Assembly (NCBI GenBank): GCA_015709575.1
Contig: CP054190.1
Location: 1,116,001-1,180,000, forward strand
Origin: Planctomycetia bacterium
Lineage (GTDB): Bacteria; Planctomycetota; Phycisphaerae; UBA1845; Fen-1342
Direction: 5' to 3'
Length of the DNA stretch: 64,000 bases
The notes beneath the pieces were generated by a model. The model was not told the origin of the DNA. It saw nothing but the letters and a program-made list of their open reading frames with translations, and ran no database searches. The position numbers were made by a program, and so were the translations under genes. Shown in pieces: positions 24,706-34,356 of this stretch. Each line of letters starts with the position of its first letter. Position 1 is the first letter of the stretch.

Positions 24706-27651
24706 TTGGACGCACGATTCATCCGGATATCCGGCGCACGACAGCACAACCTCCGCAACCTGACGCTGGAGATTCCGCGCGACCGCCTGGTCGTGATCAC
24801 GGGTCTGTCGGGTTCGGGTAAGAGCAGCCTGGCGTTTGACACGATTTACGCGGAGGGGCAGCGGAAGTACGTCGAGTCGCTCTCGGTACATGCGCGACAC
24901 TTCCTGGAGCAGCTCGCCAAGCCCGACGTCGACCACATCGAGGGATTGCCGCCGACACTGGCGATTGAGCAGCGGGCGACCGCGGCCAGCCCGCGATCTA
25001 CGGTTGCCACCACGACCGAGATTTACGACTTCCTGCGGCTGCTCTTTGCGCGGGTGGGGCGGCCGCATTGCCCGCTGTGCGGCAATCCCATCGAGCGCCG
25101 CACCGTGGACCAGATGGTGGATGCGGTGCTGGCGGGCGGCGAAGGCGCGGCGGGGCGCGCGGTGGACGGCGACGATCGGGTGATGATTCTTGCGCCGCTG
25201 GCCCGGGGCGGGGATGCACGGGCTGCGCTTCGGCGGATCCAGCGCGAGGGATTTGTGCGGGCGCGGCTGGACGGCAGGCTGTGCGAGGTGCAGGACGCGG
25301 CCGACAGCGCGGCGGGGGGGGCGCAGCAGATCGACGTGGTGGTGGACCGGATCGCGCTGCGGGCGGAATCGCGCAGCCGGCTGACCGATGCCCTGGAACT
25401 CGGCCTGACGCTGGGCGAGGGGCGGGTGATCGTCAGCCGGGCCGTGATGAACGGCAACGGGCGCAGCGCCCGGGAAGCGCCGACGGCCTGGGCCGACGAA
25501 GTGTTCAGCGACCGGCACGCCTGCACGACTTGCGACGTGGCCGTTGCGGATATTTCACCTCGGGCGTTTTCGTTCAACTCGCCCTATGGAGCTTGTGAGA
25601 AGTGCGGCGGGCTGGGGACGATCCTGGCGGTCGACGCAGAGCTGATCGTGCCGGACGATCAGAAATCGCTGCTGGGCGGGGCGGTCGCGCCGTGGGGTTC
25701 TTCGCGGAAGAGCGCTGCGGGCGTGTATACGCGGTTGGTGAAATCGCTGTGTGCGGCGCTGGAGGTCGATGAGGATGCGCCGTTCCGCGATCTGCCGGCC
25801 GAGCTCAAGCGCATCGTGCTGCACGGCACGACGCCGGCGGACGTGAAGCGCTACGGTGTCGAACTGGAGGGGGCGATTCCGAATGTGGAGCGGCGGTTGC
25901 GGGCGGGCGGGCCGGAGGCGAAATCGTCTCGCTGGGCGGCGTTTCAATCGCAGCGACAATGCCCGTCCTGCGGCGGCGCGCGGCTGCAACCGGCGGCGCT
26001 GGCGGTGCGGATCGGCGAGCACAATATTGCCTCGCTCTGCCGCCTGACGATCGGGGCGGCGCACCAACTGTTCGGGGCGATGTCGTTTGAGGGAGAGGCG
26101 GCGGCGATCTCGGAGCCGATCCTGCGCGAAGTGCGGCAGCGCCTGCGATTCCTGAATGACGTCGGGCTGGAGTATCTGACGCTCGACCGCGCCAGTGCGA
26201 CGCTTTCCGGCGGCGAGGCGCAGCGGATCCGTCTGGCGACGCAGTTGGGAAGCGGGTTGGTTGGGGTGTGCTACGTGTTGGACGAGCCGACCATCGGCCT
26301 GCACCAGCGCGATAATGAAAAGCTGCTGGCGGCCATCCGGCGGCTGACCGACATCGGGAATACCGTGATCGTGGTGGAGCACGATGAGGACGTGATCCGC
26401 GCAGCCGACTGGCTGATCGACGTCGGTCCCGGCGCCGGTCTGCACGGCGGGCGGATTCTCGCCCAGGGACCGGCCAGGGAATCGCTGGCGAATCCGGCTT
26501 CGCTGACGGGGCGGTTTCTGACGCGTGAGTTTTCGATCCCGCTGCCGGAGTCGCGCCGCGCGATTCGCCGCGCGGAGTGCATCGAGGTGCGCGGGGCGGT
26601 GGAGAACAACCTCCGCGGGATCGACGTGCGGTTTCCGCTGGGGGTGTTGTGCGCGGTGACGGGCGTCAGCGGAGCGGGCAAGAGCACGCTGGTATCGCAG
26701 ATTTTGCTGCCCGCGCTGCGGCGGCGGATTGCGGGCGGCGGTGTGGCCGGGGAGCGCGTCGGCGCGCACGATCGCATCATCGGGGCGAATCGCATCGACC
26801 GGATCATCGAGATTGATCAGACCCCGATCGGTCGCACCCCGCGCAGTAATCCAGCCACGTTCACGGGCGTGTTCGACGAGATCCGGCGGCTGTACGCCCG
26901 GACGCGCGAGGCGCGGATCCGCGGCTACGACGCCAGCCGGTTCTCCTTCAACGCACGCGGCGGGCGGTGCGAGGCGTGCCAGGGGCAGGGTACGCGGCGG
27001 ATCGAGATGCACTTCCTCCCGGACGTGTTTGTAGAGTGTCAGGAGTGCAAGGGTTCTCGCTACAACCGCGAGACGTCGGAGATTCGCTATCGCGGGAAGT
27101 CCATCGCGGACGTGCTGTCGATGCGGGTGGAGGACGCCCTGCAATTCTTCGACAGCTTCGCGAAGATCAAGCAGGGGTTGCGCACGCTGGCGGACGTGGG
27201 GCTTTCCTACATACAGCTCGGCCAGCCATCGAACACGCTTTCGGGGGGCGAGGCGCAGCGCGTGAAGCTTGCGGCGGAGCTGTGCAAGTCTGCCGGGGCG
27301 CGGCTTGTCGGCGAGGACGGTGCGTCGGCGGCGCTGGCGTCGCAGCGCTTTCGCAGCGGTGGGCAGACGCTGTACGTGCTGGATGAGCCGACTACCGGGC
27401 TGCACTTCGCCGACATCCAGATGCTGCTGGCGGTGCTGAATCGGCTGGTGGACATGGGCAACACGGTGCTGGTGGTGGAGCACAACCTGGACGTCATCAA
27501 GTGCGCCGACTGGGTGATTGACCTCGGGCCGGACGGGGGCGAGGGCGGCGGGCGGCTGGTGGCGGAGGGGACACCCGAGCAGGTGGCGGGGGTGCGGGGG
27601 AGCCACACGGGGCGGTTCCTGGCGGCCAAGCTGGGGCGGGAGCGGAAGTAG
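24706..27651 (+). CDS. uvrA: Excinuclease ABC subunit A
   Basis: UvrA recognises bulky DNA lesions and loads UvrB in nucleotide excision repair. TTG 24706 is chosen (GGGAAGGA 8 bases upstream) because it gives the typical N-terminus DARFIRISGARQHNL; a TTG at 24646 adds 20 atypical residues. The 981-residue protein has Walker A I (GLSGSGKSSL), a CPLC zinc motif near residue 126, SPYGACEKCGGLGT, the first ABC signature ATLSGGEAQR, Walker A II (GVSGAGKSTL), zinc finger CEACQGQGT/CQECKGSR, and second signature TLSGGEAQRVKLAAE. Between this signature and Walker B (YVLDEPTTGLHF) lies an insertion of about 20 residues (near GEDGASAALASQRFRSGG) that standard UvrA lacks. Confidence 0.97.
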   Translation: MDARFIRISGARQHNLRNLTLEIPRDRLVVITGLSGSGKSSLAFDTIYAEGQRKYVESLSVHARHFLEQLAKPDVDHIEGLPPTLAIEQRATAASPRSTVATTTEIYDFLRLLFARVGRPHCPLCGNPIERRTVDQMVDAVLAGGEGAAGRAVDGDDRVMILAPLARGGDARAALRRIQREGFVRARLDGRLCEVQDAADSAAGGAQQIDVVVDRIALRAESRSRLTDALELGLTLGEGRVIVSRAVMNGNGRSAREAPTAWADEVFSDRHACTTCDVAVADISPRAFSFNSPYGACEKCGGLGTILAVDAELIVPDDQKSLLGGAVAPWGSSRKSAAGVYTRLVKSLCAALEVDEDAPFRDLPAELKRIVLHGTTPADVKRYGVELEGAIPNVERRLRAGGPEAKSSRWAAFQSQRQCPSCGGARLQPAALAVRIGEHNIASLCRLTIGAAHQLFGAMSFEGEAAAISEPILREVRQRLRFLNDVGLEYLTLDRASATLSGGEAQRIRLATQLGSGLVGVCYVLDEPTIGLHQRDNEKLLAAIRRLTDIGNTVIVVEHDEDVIRAADWLIDVGPGAGLHGGRILAQGPARESLANPASLTGRFLTREFSIPLPESRRAIRRAECIEVRGAVENNLRGIDVRFPLGVLCAVTGVSGAGKSTLVSQILLPALRRRIAGGGVAGERVGAHDRIIGANRIDRIIEIDQTPIGRTPRSNPATFTGVFDEIRRLYARTREARIRGYDASRFSFNARGGRCEACQGQGTRRIEMHFLPDVFVECQECKGSRYNRETSEIRYRGKSIADVLSMRVEDALQFFDSFAKIKQGLRTLADVGLSYIQLGQPSNTLSGGEAQRVKLAAELCKSAGARLVGEDGASAALASQRFRSGGQTLYVLDEPTTGLHFADIQMLLAVLNRLVDMGNTVLVVEHNLDVIKCADWVIDLGPDGGEGGGRLVAEGTPEQVAGVRGSHTGRFLAAKLGRERK

Positions 27652-27869
27652 GCGGCAGCCGACCCGCGGGACGGCGGGATCGGAACTGGCCGGGGTGGGC
27701 GGGCATATCGGCGGCGGCCGGGGCCGGAATCCGCTTTGTCGGCGCCGCGCTGCAATGGTGGGGGCTACCGGCGACGTTTGGTACTAGACGCGGATTCCGC
27801 GACCGCACGGTCGGTCTGTTCGGAGGGTCATCCGCGTTCCGCCGTCGCGGCGGTTCCAGGAGAATCGGA

Positions 27870-29288
27870 ATGATGTCGTTTCGAAGCGTCGTCGCGCTGA
27901 CGGCGGTCGGGTTCGCGCTGTGGGCGGTCGCTTCGCCGGCCCATGCAACGTTCCACTTCATGCAAATTGAACAGGTGGTCGGCGGTGTGGGCGGAAACAC
28001 CGCAGCCCAAGCGATCCAGTTGCGGATGCGGTCAGGTTCTCAAAACTTCGTTTCGCAATCGCGCATCCGGGCTTTCGACGCCACCGGTGCGAACCCGGTG
28101 ATCATTATTAATATCGCCTCGGACGTACCCAACGGGCTGCTCGGCGACCGGGTGCTGATCACGACGGCGGCGTTCAACTCGCTGACCAGCCCGACCTGCG
28201 TCCCGAATTTCACCATGACCAACCCGATCCCGGCGTCGTATCTGGCGGCCGGGTCGCTCACATTTGAGGATGACAGCGGGATCATCTACTGGCGGCTCAG
28301 TTGGGGCGGTGCGGCCTATACGGGCAGCAACACCGGATCGCCGACGAACGATGCGAACGGCAATTTTGGGCCGCCGTTCGGAAGTGCCCTGCCGACCGCC
28401 GGGGCGTCATCGCTGCGCTTCAACGGCACCGCGTCGGCGCTGAGCACGACCAATCTCGCCGACTACTCGATCACCGCCGGCGCGGCAGTGATGACGAACA
28501 ACGCCCGCAACAGCTTCACCATCACGCTCGGCGCCTGCTGTCCGGCCGCTGGCGGCTGCACCGAATTTCAGTCGGCGGCGGTGTGCATGGCCTCCGGCGG
28601 TGTGTACCAGGGCAACGGGACCAGTTGTGCCTCCGCGCCCTGCGCGCCGACGACCGGCGCCTGCTGCCTGCCGAATGGCTCGTGCCTGGCGGACCAGACG
28701 GCGGGAACGTGCGGCGCGGCGGGGGGTGCGTTTGAGGGGGCCGGGACCAATTGCGGCACGGCGAACTGCCCCGTAACGACCGGCGCGTGCTGCGCCGCGA
28801 ACGGCAGTTGCGCGGAACTGGTTGAGTCCGAATGCGACTCCTCGGGCGGGCATTTCGAGGGGCTGGGGTCGGTGTGTACGCCGAATCCGTGCCCGGTGGT
28901 GCCGGTCGGCGCCTGCTGCACGGGCGACGGGCACTGCCATGTCGATCCGGCGGATGACTGTGCCCTGCATGGCGGGTTCTATTTCGGTGATGGGACGAAC
29001 TGTACGACGTCCACGTGCGTCTGCTTCCGCGGCGATGCGAACTGCGACGGCGTCCTCAACAATTTCGACATCGATCCGTTTGTGGCGGCGCTGCTGGACT
29101 CGGGTTCGCCGACGCCGCCCGAGGCTTATGAACAGCTCGTGGCCAACGCGGGTGCGTGCTGGGAGCAGCGCGGCTGCTGGGCGGATCTGAACTGCGACGG
29201 ATCTTTCAATAACTTCGACATCGATCCGTTCGTGAATTGCCGGATTAATGCTCCGCCGCCGGGCGCCCCGTGCGAATGCGCGGGGTGA
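27870..29288 (+). CDS. Secreted protein with four Cys-rich repeats and dockerin-like pair
   Basis: The 472-residue protein begins with a signal peptide (about 1-26, ending SPAHA) and AGGAG lies 8 bases before ATG 27870. An N-terminal beta-rich domain (about 27-215) resembles domains attached to many planctomycete surface proteins but is not assigned. Residues 221-383 are four tandem Cys-rich repeats (see the repeat entry), each with 5 cysteines. The C-terminus is a dockerin-like pair (two NNFDIDPFV cores about 50 residues apart), then CECAG. The passenger function is unknown; the many cysteines imply a disulfide-stabilised extracellular protein (inference). Confidence 0.75.
   Translation: MMSFRSVVALTAVGFALWAVASPAHATFHFMQIEQVVGGVGGNTAAQAIQLRMRSGSQNFVSQSRIRAFDATGANPVIIINIASDVPNGLLGDRVLITTAAFNSLTSPTCVPNFTMTNPIPASYLAAGSLTFEDDSGIIYWRLSWGGAAYTGSNTGSPTNDANGNFGPPFGSALPTAGASSLRFNGTASALSTTNLADYSITAGAAVMTNNARNSFTITLGACCPAAGGCTEFQSAAVCMASGGVYQGNGTSCASAPCAPTTGACCLPNGSCLADQTAGTCGAAGGAFEGAGTNCGTANCPVTTGACCAANGSCAELVESECDSSGGHFEGLGSVCTPNPCPVVPVGACCTGDGHCHVDPADDCALHGGFYFGDGTNCTTSTCVCFRGDANCDGVLNNFDIDPFVAALLDSGSPTPPEAYEQLVANAGACWEQRGCWADLNCDGSFNNFDIDPFVNCRINAPPPGAPCECAG
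28530..29018 (+). repeat. Four tandem Cys-rich protein repeats of about 38 residues
   Basis: Each unit reads GACC, then GxC, then a Cys, then GGxxxGxG(T/S)xC and a closing Cys after 3-5 residues. The four copies begin at residues about 221, 263, 304 and 346 of the host protein. They are divergent enough to be old duplications, and the disulfide pattern should be the same in all. Confidence 0.8.
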
Positions 29289-29389
29289 TGGCGCGGAGTT
29301 GGCCACGCCTGGGCACACCTGGTTCGGTCGGGCAGGACTGGATGAGGCCGCGGCCGCGGAGGCGGAGGGAGAGCTCGCGCTCGTTGGCG

Positions 29390-32215
29390 TTACCGCCAGC
29401 CCATGAGAAGATTCCCGAGCGCCGCGGGCGAATAGCAATGCCCGCGCGCTCCGGACCACGAGGAGTACTCGCCGCGGGTCGAATCGAGGCGCGTGACATT
29501 GACGCCCCAGATGCGGCTCCGCGGCGCGGCTCCGGCGGCGGGGCTTCCGACGGAGGCCAGCGGTAGCGCCAGTTCGACCGTCCACGCACCCGCGTCCATT
29601 CGAACTGCGACGCGCGCATCGCATCGCCACTCCTCGCTCGGGCCGATCGGCGGATCCGTGCGGCAGCCGATACGCGCGGTCAGCAGCCCGCTGGGCTTTA
29701 TCTGGATGACACGGACGTCTCCGCTGCCGCCCTGGGTCACGTTGGTCGGCGATAGCAGTACCTCGACCACGTCCTGCCCCCACGGGATCGCCCCGTCCAC
29801 CGGCACGTCGTTGTCGGCGACCCAGCGCAGCGGCGCTCCGGTCGGCACGGCGCACCGAACCGCCACGTAGAGCGCGCGATCGTCCACGGCGAAAAAAGCC
29901 TGGGTCGGGAGTGTCGGGCGGCCTGAGCCGTCGGGCCCGTCGCCGCGACAGAGGCGAAAATCGCCGGCGGTGTTGGATGGCATCAGCGCCCAGTCCGAGA
30001 GATCGCCGTCGATGCGCGGCGTCACATCCGTGAAGGGTGCGGCGGCCAGCGCCAGCCGGCACGGCACGTCGAATGCGCCGATCGCGTCAGAGTCGAATCG
30101 CGCGGCGAATTGAAACACGCCATCCAAGCTGTACGCCGCCGATTGCAACTCCAGCTCCAGCGTGGCGCGGCGACGCCCGTCGGGCGGCAGCGTGACGGCC
30201 AGCGGCGGCGGGGCGCGCCAGCCGATCGGCGGCGCGGAGACGCTCCACGCGCCCGCGATGGGCCGATCCGTGCGGTTGGCCGCGTGAACAAACACCTCGG
30301 CGCGGACCATGTCGCCGCCGGACGTGAGCCGCACGCCGCCGGAGCGCACCTCGACCGGCGCGCCGTTCTGCATCAGGCGGCCCCAGCCCGACAGGATCGC
30401 CACCTGCCTGGCACTGCCGGATTCGCTGGGGACATACTCGTTGAGTAACTCCTGCAGCAGCAGCTCGCGCGCCAGTTCATAGGCGCCCGGCGCCGCCGGC
30501 CAGCCGGACTCCAGCACGGTCATCGGATCATCGAGACAGGCATCGGTAAAGCCGTGTCGCACCATGCGGCGCGCGGTTGTGCGGGCCAGCAGCCCTTTTC
30601 CCGCGCCGTCCAGCAGTTGCAGGAGCGCATGATCCTGCAGCCCGGCGCGCAGTCGCTTCAGGCGCGCTGAGGGTAACACACGCCCGGGCAGGCCGAAGGC
30701 GTCACCGGGGTAAACCAGTGCCGCTCCGTCGACCGTCGGCGGTGCGCCGGGCTGGATGCGCGTGGCATCCGCCGCGCCTTCAATCCAGACGCCGTCCGCG
30801 CCGTAGCGGAACGCCAGCCATCCGATCGCGCGCGGGTCCGTGGCCGGCGCTTCGACCCGCAGGCTGGGACTGAAGGGCGGGTGATCCGGCATGAACCACG
30901 ACGCCGCGCCGCGCGCCTGGCGGGCGGCCATCGCCTCCGGCTCGTAGAGCGCCGCGGGTGGCGCGAGAGCGGCGGATGGCGGTGGATCAACGCTCGGCGC
31001 CTGGAACCACCCAAGCGAACGCGGTGAACGCGCAGGCAGGTGCAGCAGCAGCGGGGCATCGGCATCGGCCCGGCGCAGGATTTCGGCGGCCCGCAACGCC
31101 GTCGCGACAGAGTCCCCGGAGAGCGCCATCGGGGCCGTGGGCCGGACCCATCGCCGGGCGGGCCAGCGCCGCTCGGCAAAGTGTCGTCGGCAATCGAGGT
31201 AATAGTCGGCCAGCAGGCGGGCATACGCGGCCGAGGCCAGGCCGCCGTTTGTGGCGGCGTCCGGGTAGCGGGTGGAGAGTGGCAGCGCCCATGCGGGCAG
31301 GGGGCGGCGATCCGAAAAAAGCGTGCCGTCCAGCCAGCGACCGGCCAATGCGTCATACGGGGCCCAGTCCAACTCGATTCCCGCTTCGGCGACGGGGCGG
31401 TACTTGGGAAAGCCGGCCCACAAGATCGGAGCAACGCGATGTTCGTGAAGCATCGTGATGGCGGAATCGACGATGCGAATTGCGGGGGCATGGGCGGCGG
31501 AATCAAAAATCAGACGCGCGTCTTCGGCTCGAACGCGTTCCCAGCCGGAATTCGGGCCGCCAAGGCCACGCGGGTCCACCGTGCCGATCAGCGGCAGCGA
31601 TCCCTCGGACGGCAGCGCCAGCGGCAACACGAGCAATCGCAGGCTGAGCGTCTCGATCGGGGCGGCGCGCGGCGCGCCGGCATCGCGAATCTCGATGCGC
31701 GCCGCGTACTCGCCAGGCGAGGTTGCCGGGGGGATGCGCAGGTCGAGCCAGGCCGCCTGCGGCTGCGCGCCGGAGAGCACCAGCGGCCCACCGGCGGGCG
31801 CCGCGCTCCAGGGGATGAGGACGTCGCCGATCAGCACGGGCGTCGCGGATAGCCCGGTGTGAGCCGGGTACCACGAACGAAATGACTCGACCCGCACCGG
31901 CTGCACGCGGTGCAGCGCCGCCACGTCCGCCGCGGCGATTGTTCCGCCTGGGCCGGAGAAGTCGCCGATGCGGAGGTCGATGCGCCGATCAGGAGAATCC
32001 GTGCCGCGCAGGGCAAGCTGGACGGCCACAACTTCGCCGATGGCGCCGCGCAGACGGATTTCCCGACGCGCGGCGGAGTACAAGTCGCTTTCGGGTCGCG
32101 GTGCCGGATCGCGATAGATATCGCGTTCCGCGCCGACGGCCCAGATTTCAATCGCCGGGCCGGGAGCCAGCTCCGCGCAACCGCACAGCGACGCCAGCAG
32201 CGCAACGGTCGCCAT
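29390..32215 (-). CDS. Putative lipoprotein with DUF4091-like (glycoside hydrolase-like) and C-terminal CBM9-like domains
   Basis: The 941-residue protein starts at ATG 32215 (GTG 32218 is also possible); the frame continues upstream over the 3' end of the neighbour and is rejected there. A short hydrophobic N-terminus ends LASLCGC, a plausible lipobox. The middle resembles DUF4091 proteins, which have TIM-barrel-like glycosidase character (ILWAGFPKYR, GWLAFRYGADGVWI, YPGDAFGLPGRVLPSARLK). The last 190 residues look like a CBM9/DOMON-type sugar-binding domain (DGDLSDWALMPS, QAFFAVDDRALYVAVRC, WGQDVVEVLL). It is probably an outer-surface polysaccharide-active protein, paired with the Gfo/Idh/MocA gene 47 bases upstream. 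Confidence 0.65.
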   Translation of the reverse strand: MATVALLASLCGCAELAPGPAIEIWAVGAERDIYRDPAPRPESDLYSAARREIRLRGAIGEVVAVQLALRGTDSPDRRIDLRIGDFSGPGGTIAAADVAALHRVQPVRVESFRSWYPAHTGLSATPVLIGDVLIPWSAAPAGGPLVLSGAQPQAAWLDLRIPPATSPGEYAARIEIRDAGAPRAAPIETLSLRLLVLPLALPSEGSLPLIGTVDPRGLGGPNSGWERVRAEDARLIFDSAAHAPAIRIVDSAITMLHEHRVAPILWAGFPKYRPVAEAGIELDWAPYDALAGRWLDGTLFSDRRPLPAWALPLSTRYPDAATNGGLASAAYARLLADYYLDCRRHFAERRWPARRWVRPTAPMALSGDSVATALRAAEILRRADADAPLLLHLPARSPRSLGWFQAPSVDPPPSAALAPPAALYEPEAMAARQARGAASWFMPDHPPFSPSLRVEAPATDPRAIGWLAFRYGADGVWIEGAADATRIQPGAPPTVDGAALVYPGDAFGLPGRVLPSARLKRLRAGLQDHALLQLLDGAGKGLLARTTARRMVRHGFTDACLDDPMTVLESGWPAAPGAYELARELLLQELLNEYVPSESGSARQVAILSGWGRLMQNGAPVEVRSGGVRLTSGGDMVRAEVFVHAANRTDRPIAGAWSVSAPPIGWRAPPPLAVTLPPDGRRRATLELELQSAAYSLDGVFQFAARFDSDAIGAFDVPCRLALAAAPFTDVTPRIDGDLSDWALMPSNTAGDFRLCRGDGPDGSGRPTLPTQAFFAVDDRALYVAVRCAVPTGAPLRWVADNDVPVDGAIPWGQDVVEVLLSPTNVTQGGSGDVRVIQIKPSGLLTARIGCRTDPPIGPSEEWRCDARVAVRMDAGAWTVELALPLASVGSPAAGAAPRSRIWGVNVTRLDSTRGEYSSWSGARGHCYSPAALGNLLMGWR

Positions 32216-32262
32216 CACGCCGCTGTGCCGGGCGGTGCCGCCGCGCGCATCGGTTGCCGCCC

Positions 32263-33348
32263 TTACCGAGCGGACAGAGTGGGTTCGCTCCACCCTTGCA
32301 CCTCGTAGAGCTTGGCCGGACGTTCCGCCTGCCCCGTACGGGCGGAGAGATAGATCGTCTCCACCAGCGCCAGCAGCGCCAGGCAGCGGGACTGGGCGCC
32401 ATCCGGGTTGTCGGTCGCGCGCGCGGCAGAGGCGGCGCCGGAAGCCCGCGGCCGAACGCGCCGGCCGCGGCATTGCTCGATGAAGGTCGCGAGATCGGCC
32501 CGAAGTCGCTCGGCAGCGGTGGGCAGCGGGCGTTCGTCCACGATCCGGCCGTCAGCGGTGCGCACGAACAGCCCCGTTTCGCGCAGCTCGATGCAGCGCT
32601 CGGCGTGGTGAACCGTAGTGGATGAGCCGAACGGCGCGATGTCCCACGCGGCGCTGATGACCGCCGTCCGACCCCCGTCATAGCCGAGCAGCGCCGCCGC
32701 CACGTCCTCCGTCTCGCGCGGCGCGGCACTGCTGCGCCGTCGGCGCGTGGTGACGGCCTGGACGCGCTGCGGCAGCCCGCACGTCATCAGCAGCGCTTCG
32801 AGCGCTCCGGCAGCGCTGTGCAGCAGCACGCCGCCGCCGGCGTCAACGGCGCTGGCGCGCCAGTGATCGAGCGTGGGACCGGGCGACGTGACGCGCACCT
32901 CGGCGTGTTGCGGAGCGGGATCATCGATCAGGCCGAGCGCCCACCGGACGTGTTCCGCTGCGTGCGTCCACCAGCTTTCAAGCCCGAGTACGCGCTCGGA
33001 ATCCCGCGCGGCGGCGAACAAGGCGGCCGCCTCGTCGAAGCGGCGGGCCGCGGGGTGCGCGATCCAAGCATCCATGCCGTGAGAGAAGGCGACGCGCGCG
33101 ATTTCACCGGCGGTTCGGGGATTCGTGCCGACCACGATCGCGTCCAGTTCGTTCTGCGCAACGAGGACGCGAATGTCGTCATGCCAGGCCGGACCGGTGA
33201 CGGCCGCGCTCTGCCGCATCCCGCCTTGTGCCATCAGCGCAGCCGCCGGGTGCGCCAGCGCTGCGGCGAGGGCGGTCGCGGCCGCGTCGTCAGCGATCAG
33301 GCCGACCCGCAGCGGCGGCGGGGCTTCGTTGTGGGGCGCGCTGCTCAT
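32263..33348 (-). CDS. Gfo/Idh/MocA-like oxidoreductase (divergent)
   Basis: The 361-residue protein has the family layout but is divergent: the N-terminal glycine motif reads LRVGLIADDAAATAL instead of GxGxxG, and the EKP motif is replaced by AHPAARR near residue 98. Downstream, WWTHAAEHVRWAL and DAGGGVLLHSAAGALEALLM match the substrate-domain strands. The loss of both cofactor signatures suggests that NAD(P) binding may be altered or lost. It probably forms a two-gene unit with the DUF4091-like protein that follows. Confidence 0.65.
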   Translation of the reverse strand: MSSAPHNEAPPPLRVGLIADDAAATALAAALAHPAAALMAQGGMRQSAAVTGPAWHDDIRVLVAQNELDAIVVGTNPRTAGEIARVAFSHGMDAWIAHPAARRFDEAAALFAAARDSERVLGLESWWTHAAEHVRWALGLIDDPAPQHAEVRVTSPGPTLDHWRASAVDAGGGVLLHSAAGALEALLMTCGLPQRVQAVTTRRRRSSAAPRETEDVAAALLGYDGGRTAVISAAWDIAPFGSSTTVHHAERCIELRETGLFVRTADGRIVDERPLPTAAERLRADLATFIEQCRGRRVRPRASGAASAARATDNPDGAQSRCLALLALVETIYLSARTGQAERPAKLYEVQGWSEPTLSAR

Positions 33349-33356
33349 CGTATAAT
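33329..33356 (+). promoter_or_regulatory. Promoter TTGTGG-16-TATAAT
   Basis: TTGTGG (33329-33334) and a perfect TATAAT (33351-33356) are spaced by 16 bases, inside the first codons of the divergent oxidoreductase gene. Transcription would start about 30 bases before ATG 33394. Confidence 0.6.
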
Positions 33357-33393
33357 CCGGTCGCGGCGGCCGTCGCGCCGCGGAGGCGGGCTC

Positions 33394-34356
33394 ATGCGGG
33401 TGCTGTGGCTCGGTGCGCTGGTGTTCGGTGCGTCATCGGTTCCGGCCGATGCGGACATTCTGCGCGCGTCGAGCGCATCCTGCCACTGGCCGGCGATCAA
33501 TTGGGATCTTCCCGACGCCTCATTCCCTTCTCACGGCATTCCACCGAAAGCGGATGATGGCACGCTCCAGTCTACCGGCGCAAAGCCGTTGGATGAGGCG
33601 GGTCAATCGAAGGACGAAGCCGAAACGACCGCCGAATCGGACGAAACCGCCGGAGCCGACGAGCAGGCGGAGCGCCGCATGGTCGCGGCGTTTGAAGACG
33701 CGGACGCGGGCAGGTTGCGTGCGGCGCTGCGCGAGGCGCAGGCGCTGGTGCTGCGGGCGAAGCCGGACGCGCTGCAGCGGTTGGAAGTGCTGACGCGCGC
33801 CCGGCGGGGCGTTGAACTACCGGAGTGGCTTGCGCGGCTACGTATCGACGCGGAGCTGTCTGCCGCGCGGGGCCGGGTGGTTCGAATCCCCTACGCGACC
33901 TCGTACGAGGCGCCGGCGCTGGGGCGGCTGTTGCAGACGGAGGCTGACGAGCGGCTCGCCCACGCGTTTGCCGGTCGAACGTTGCGAGAATGGCTCTCCG
34001 GGGACGAGGAGTACACGGAGCTGTCCGCGGACGCGTCGCAGATGGCATCCGAGTTGCGATTGGTGGCGGGATTCCTCGGGGCGCGGCTTCGCCATGATCC
34101 GGCGTTGCGCACCGATCGCGTCGCCCGCGCGCGGGTGCAACGGTCGCGGGATCGCGCCACTCGGCTGGTCGCACAGATCAGCGACCTGCCGGGCTTCACG
34201 TCGCTGGGAACGATCGACGACCCGACGCTATCGTCCCCGCGCCCTACGACCTCGCCGGCCTCCACGCCCACCGGACGGGGGCGCCCGGCTGCGCCGGCGA
34301 CGCCCGGCGCGCCGGCTTCTGCGCCGGTGGTTCCGGAAACGGTCGGTCCCGGATGA
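33394..34356 (+). CDS. Secreted hypothetical protein co-transcribed with purC
   Basis: The 320-residue protein begins at ATG 33394 with GGAGGCGGG a few bases upstream and a signal peptide (about 1-19, ending SVPADA). It has an acidic, Glu/Ala-rich stretch (about 65-95), a helical central part with many Arg and Leu (about 95-275, for example ALREAQALVLRAKP and RARVQRSRDRATRLVAQIS), and a Pro/Ala/Thr-rich C-terminus (about 290-320). No known domain is recognised. Its stop overlaps the start of purC by 4 bases (ATGA), so the two are translationally coupled, which is odd for an exported protein and a purine enzyme. Confidence 0.6.
   Translation: MRVLWLGALVFGASSVPADADILRASSASCHWPAINWDLPDASFPSHGIPPKADDGTLQSTGAKPLDEAGQSKDEAETTAESDETAGADEQAERRMVAAFEDADAGRLRAALREAQALVLRAKPDALQRLEVLTRARRGVELPEWLARLRIDAELSAARGRVVRIPYATSYEAPALGRLLQTEADERLAHAFAGRTLREWLSGDEEYTELSADASQMASELRLVAGFLGARLRHDPALRTDRVARARVQRSRDRATRLVAQISDLPGFTSLGTIDDPTLSSPRPTTSPASTPTGRGRPAAPATPGAPASAPVVPETVGPG

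Noticed and set aside
25555..27606. Long minus-strand frame of 683 codons opposite uvrA
   Set aside because: It is antisense to a clear uvrA, rich in Arg/His/Pro, and matches no protein pattern; such frames are common in GC-rich DNA. The same holds for 3786-5306 and 5756-6916 on the minus strand.
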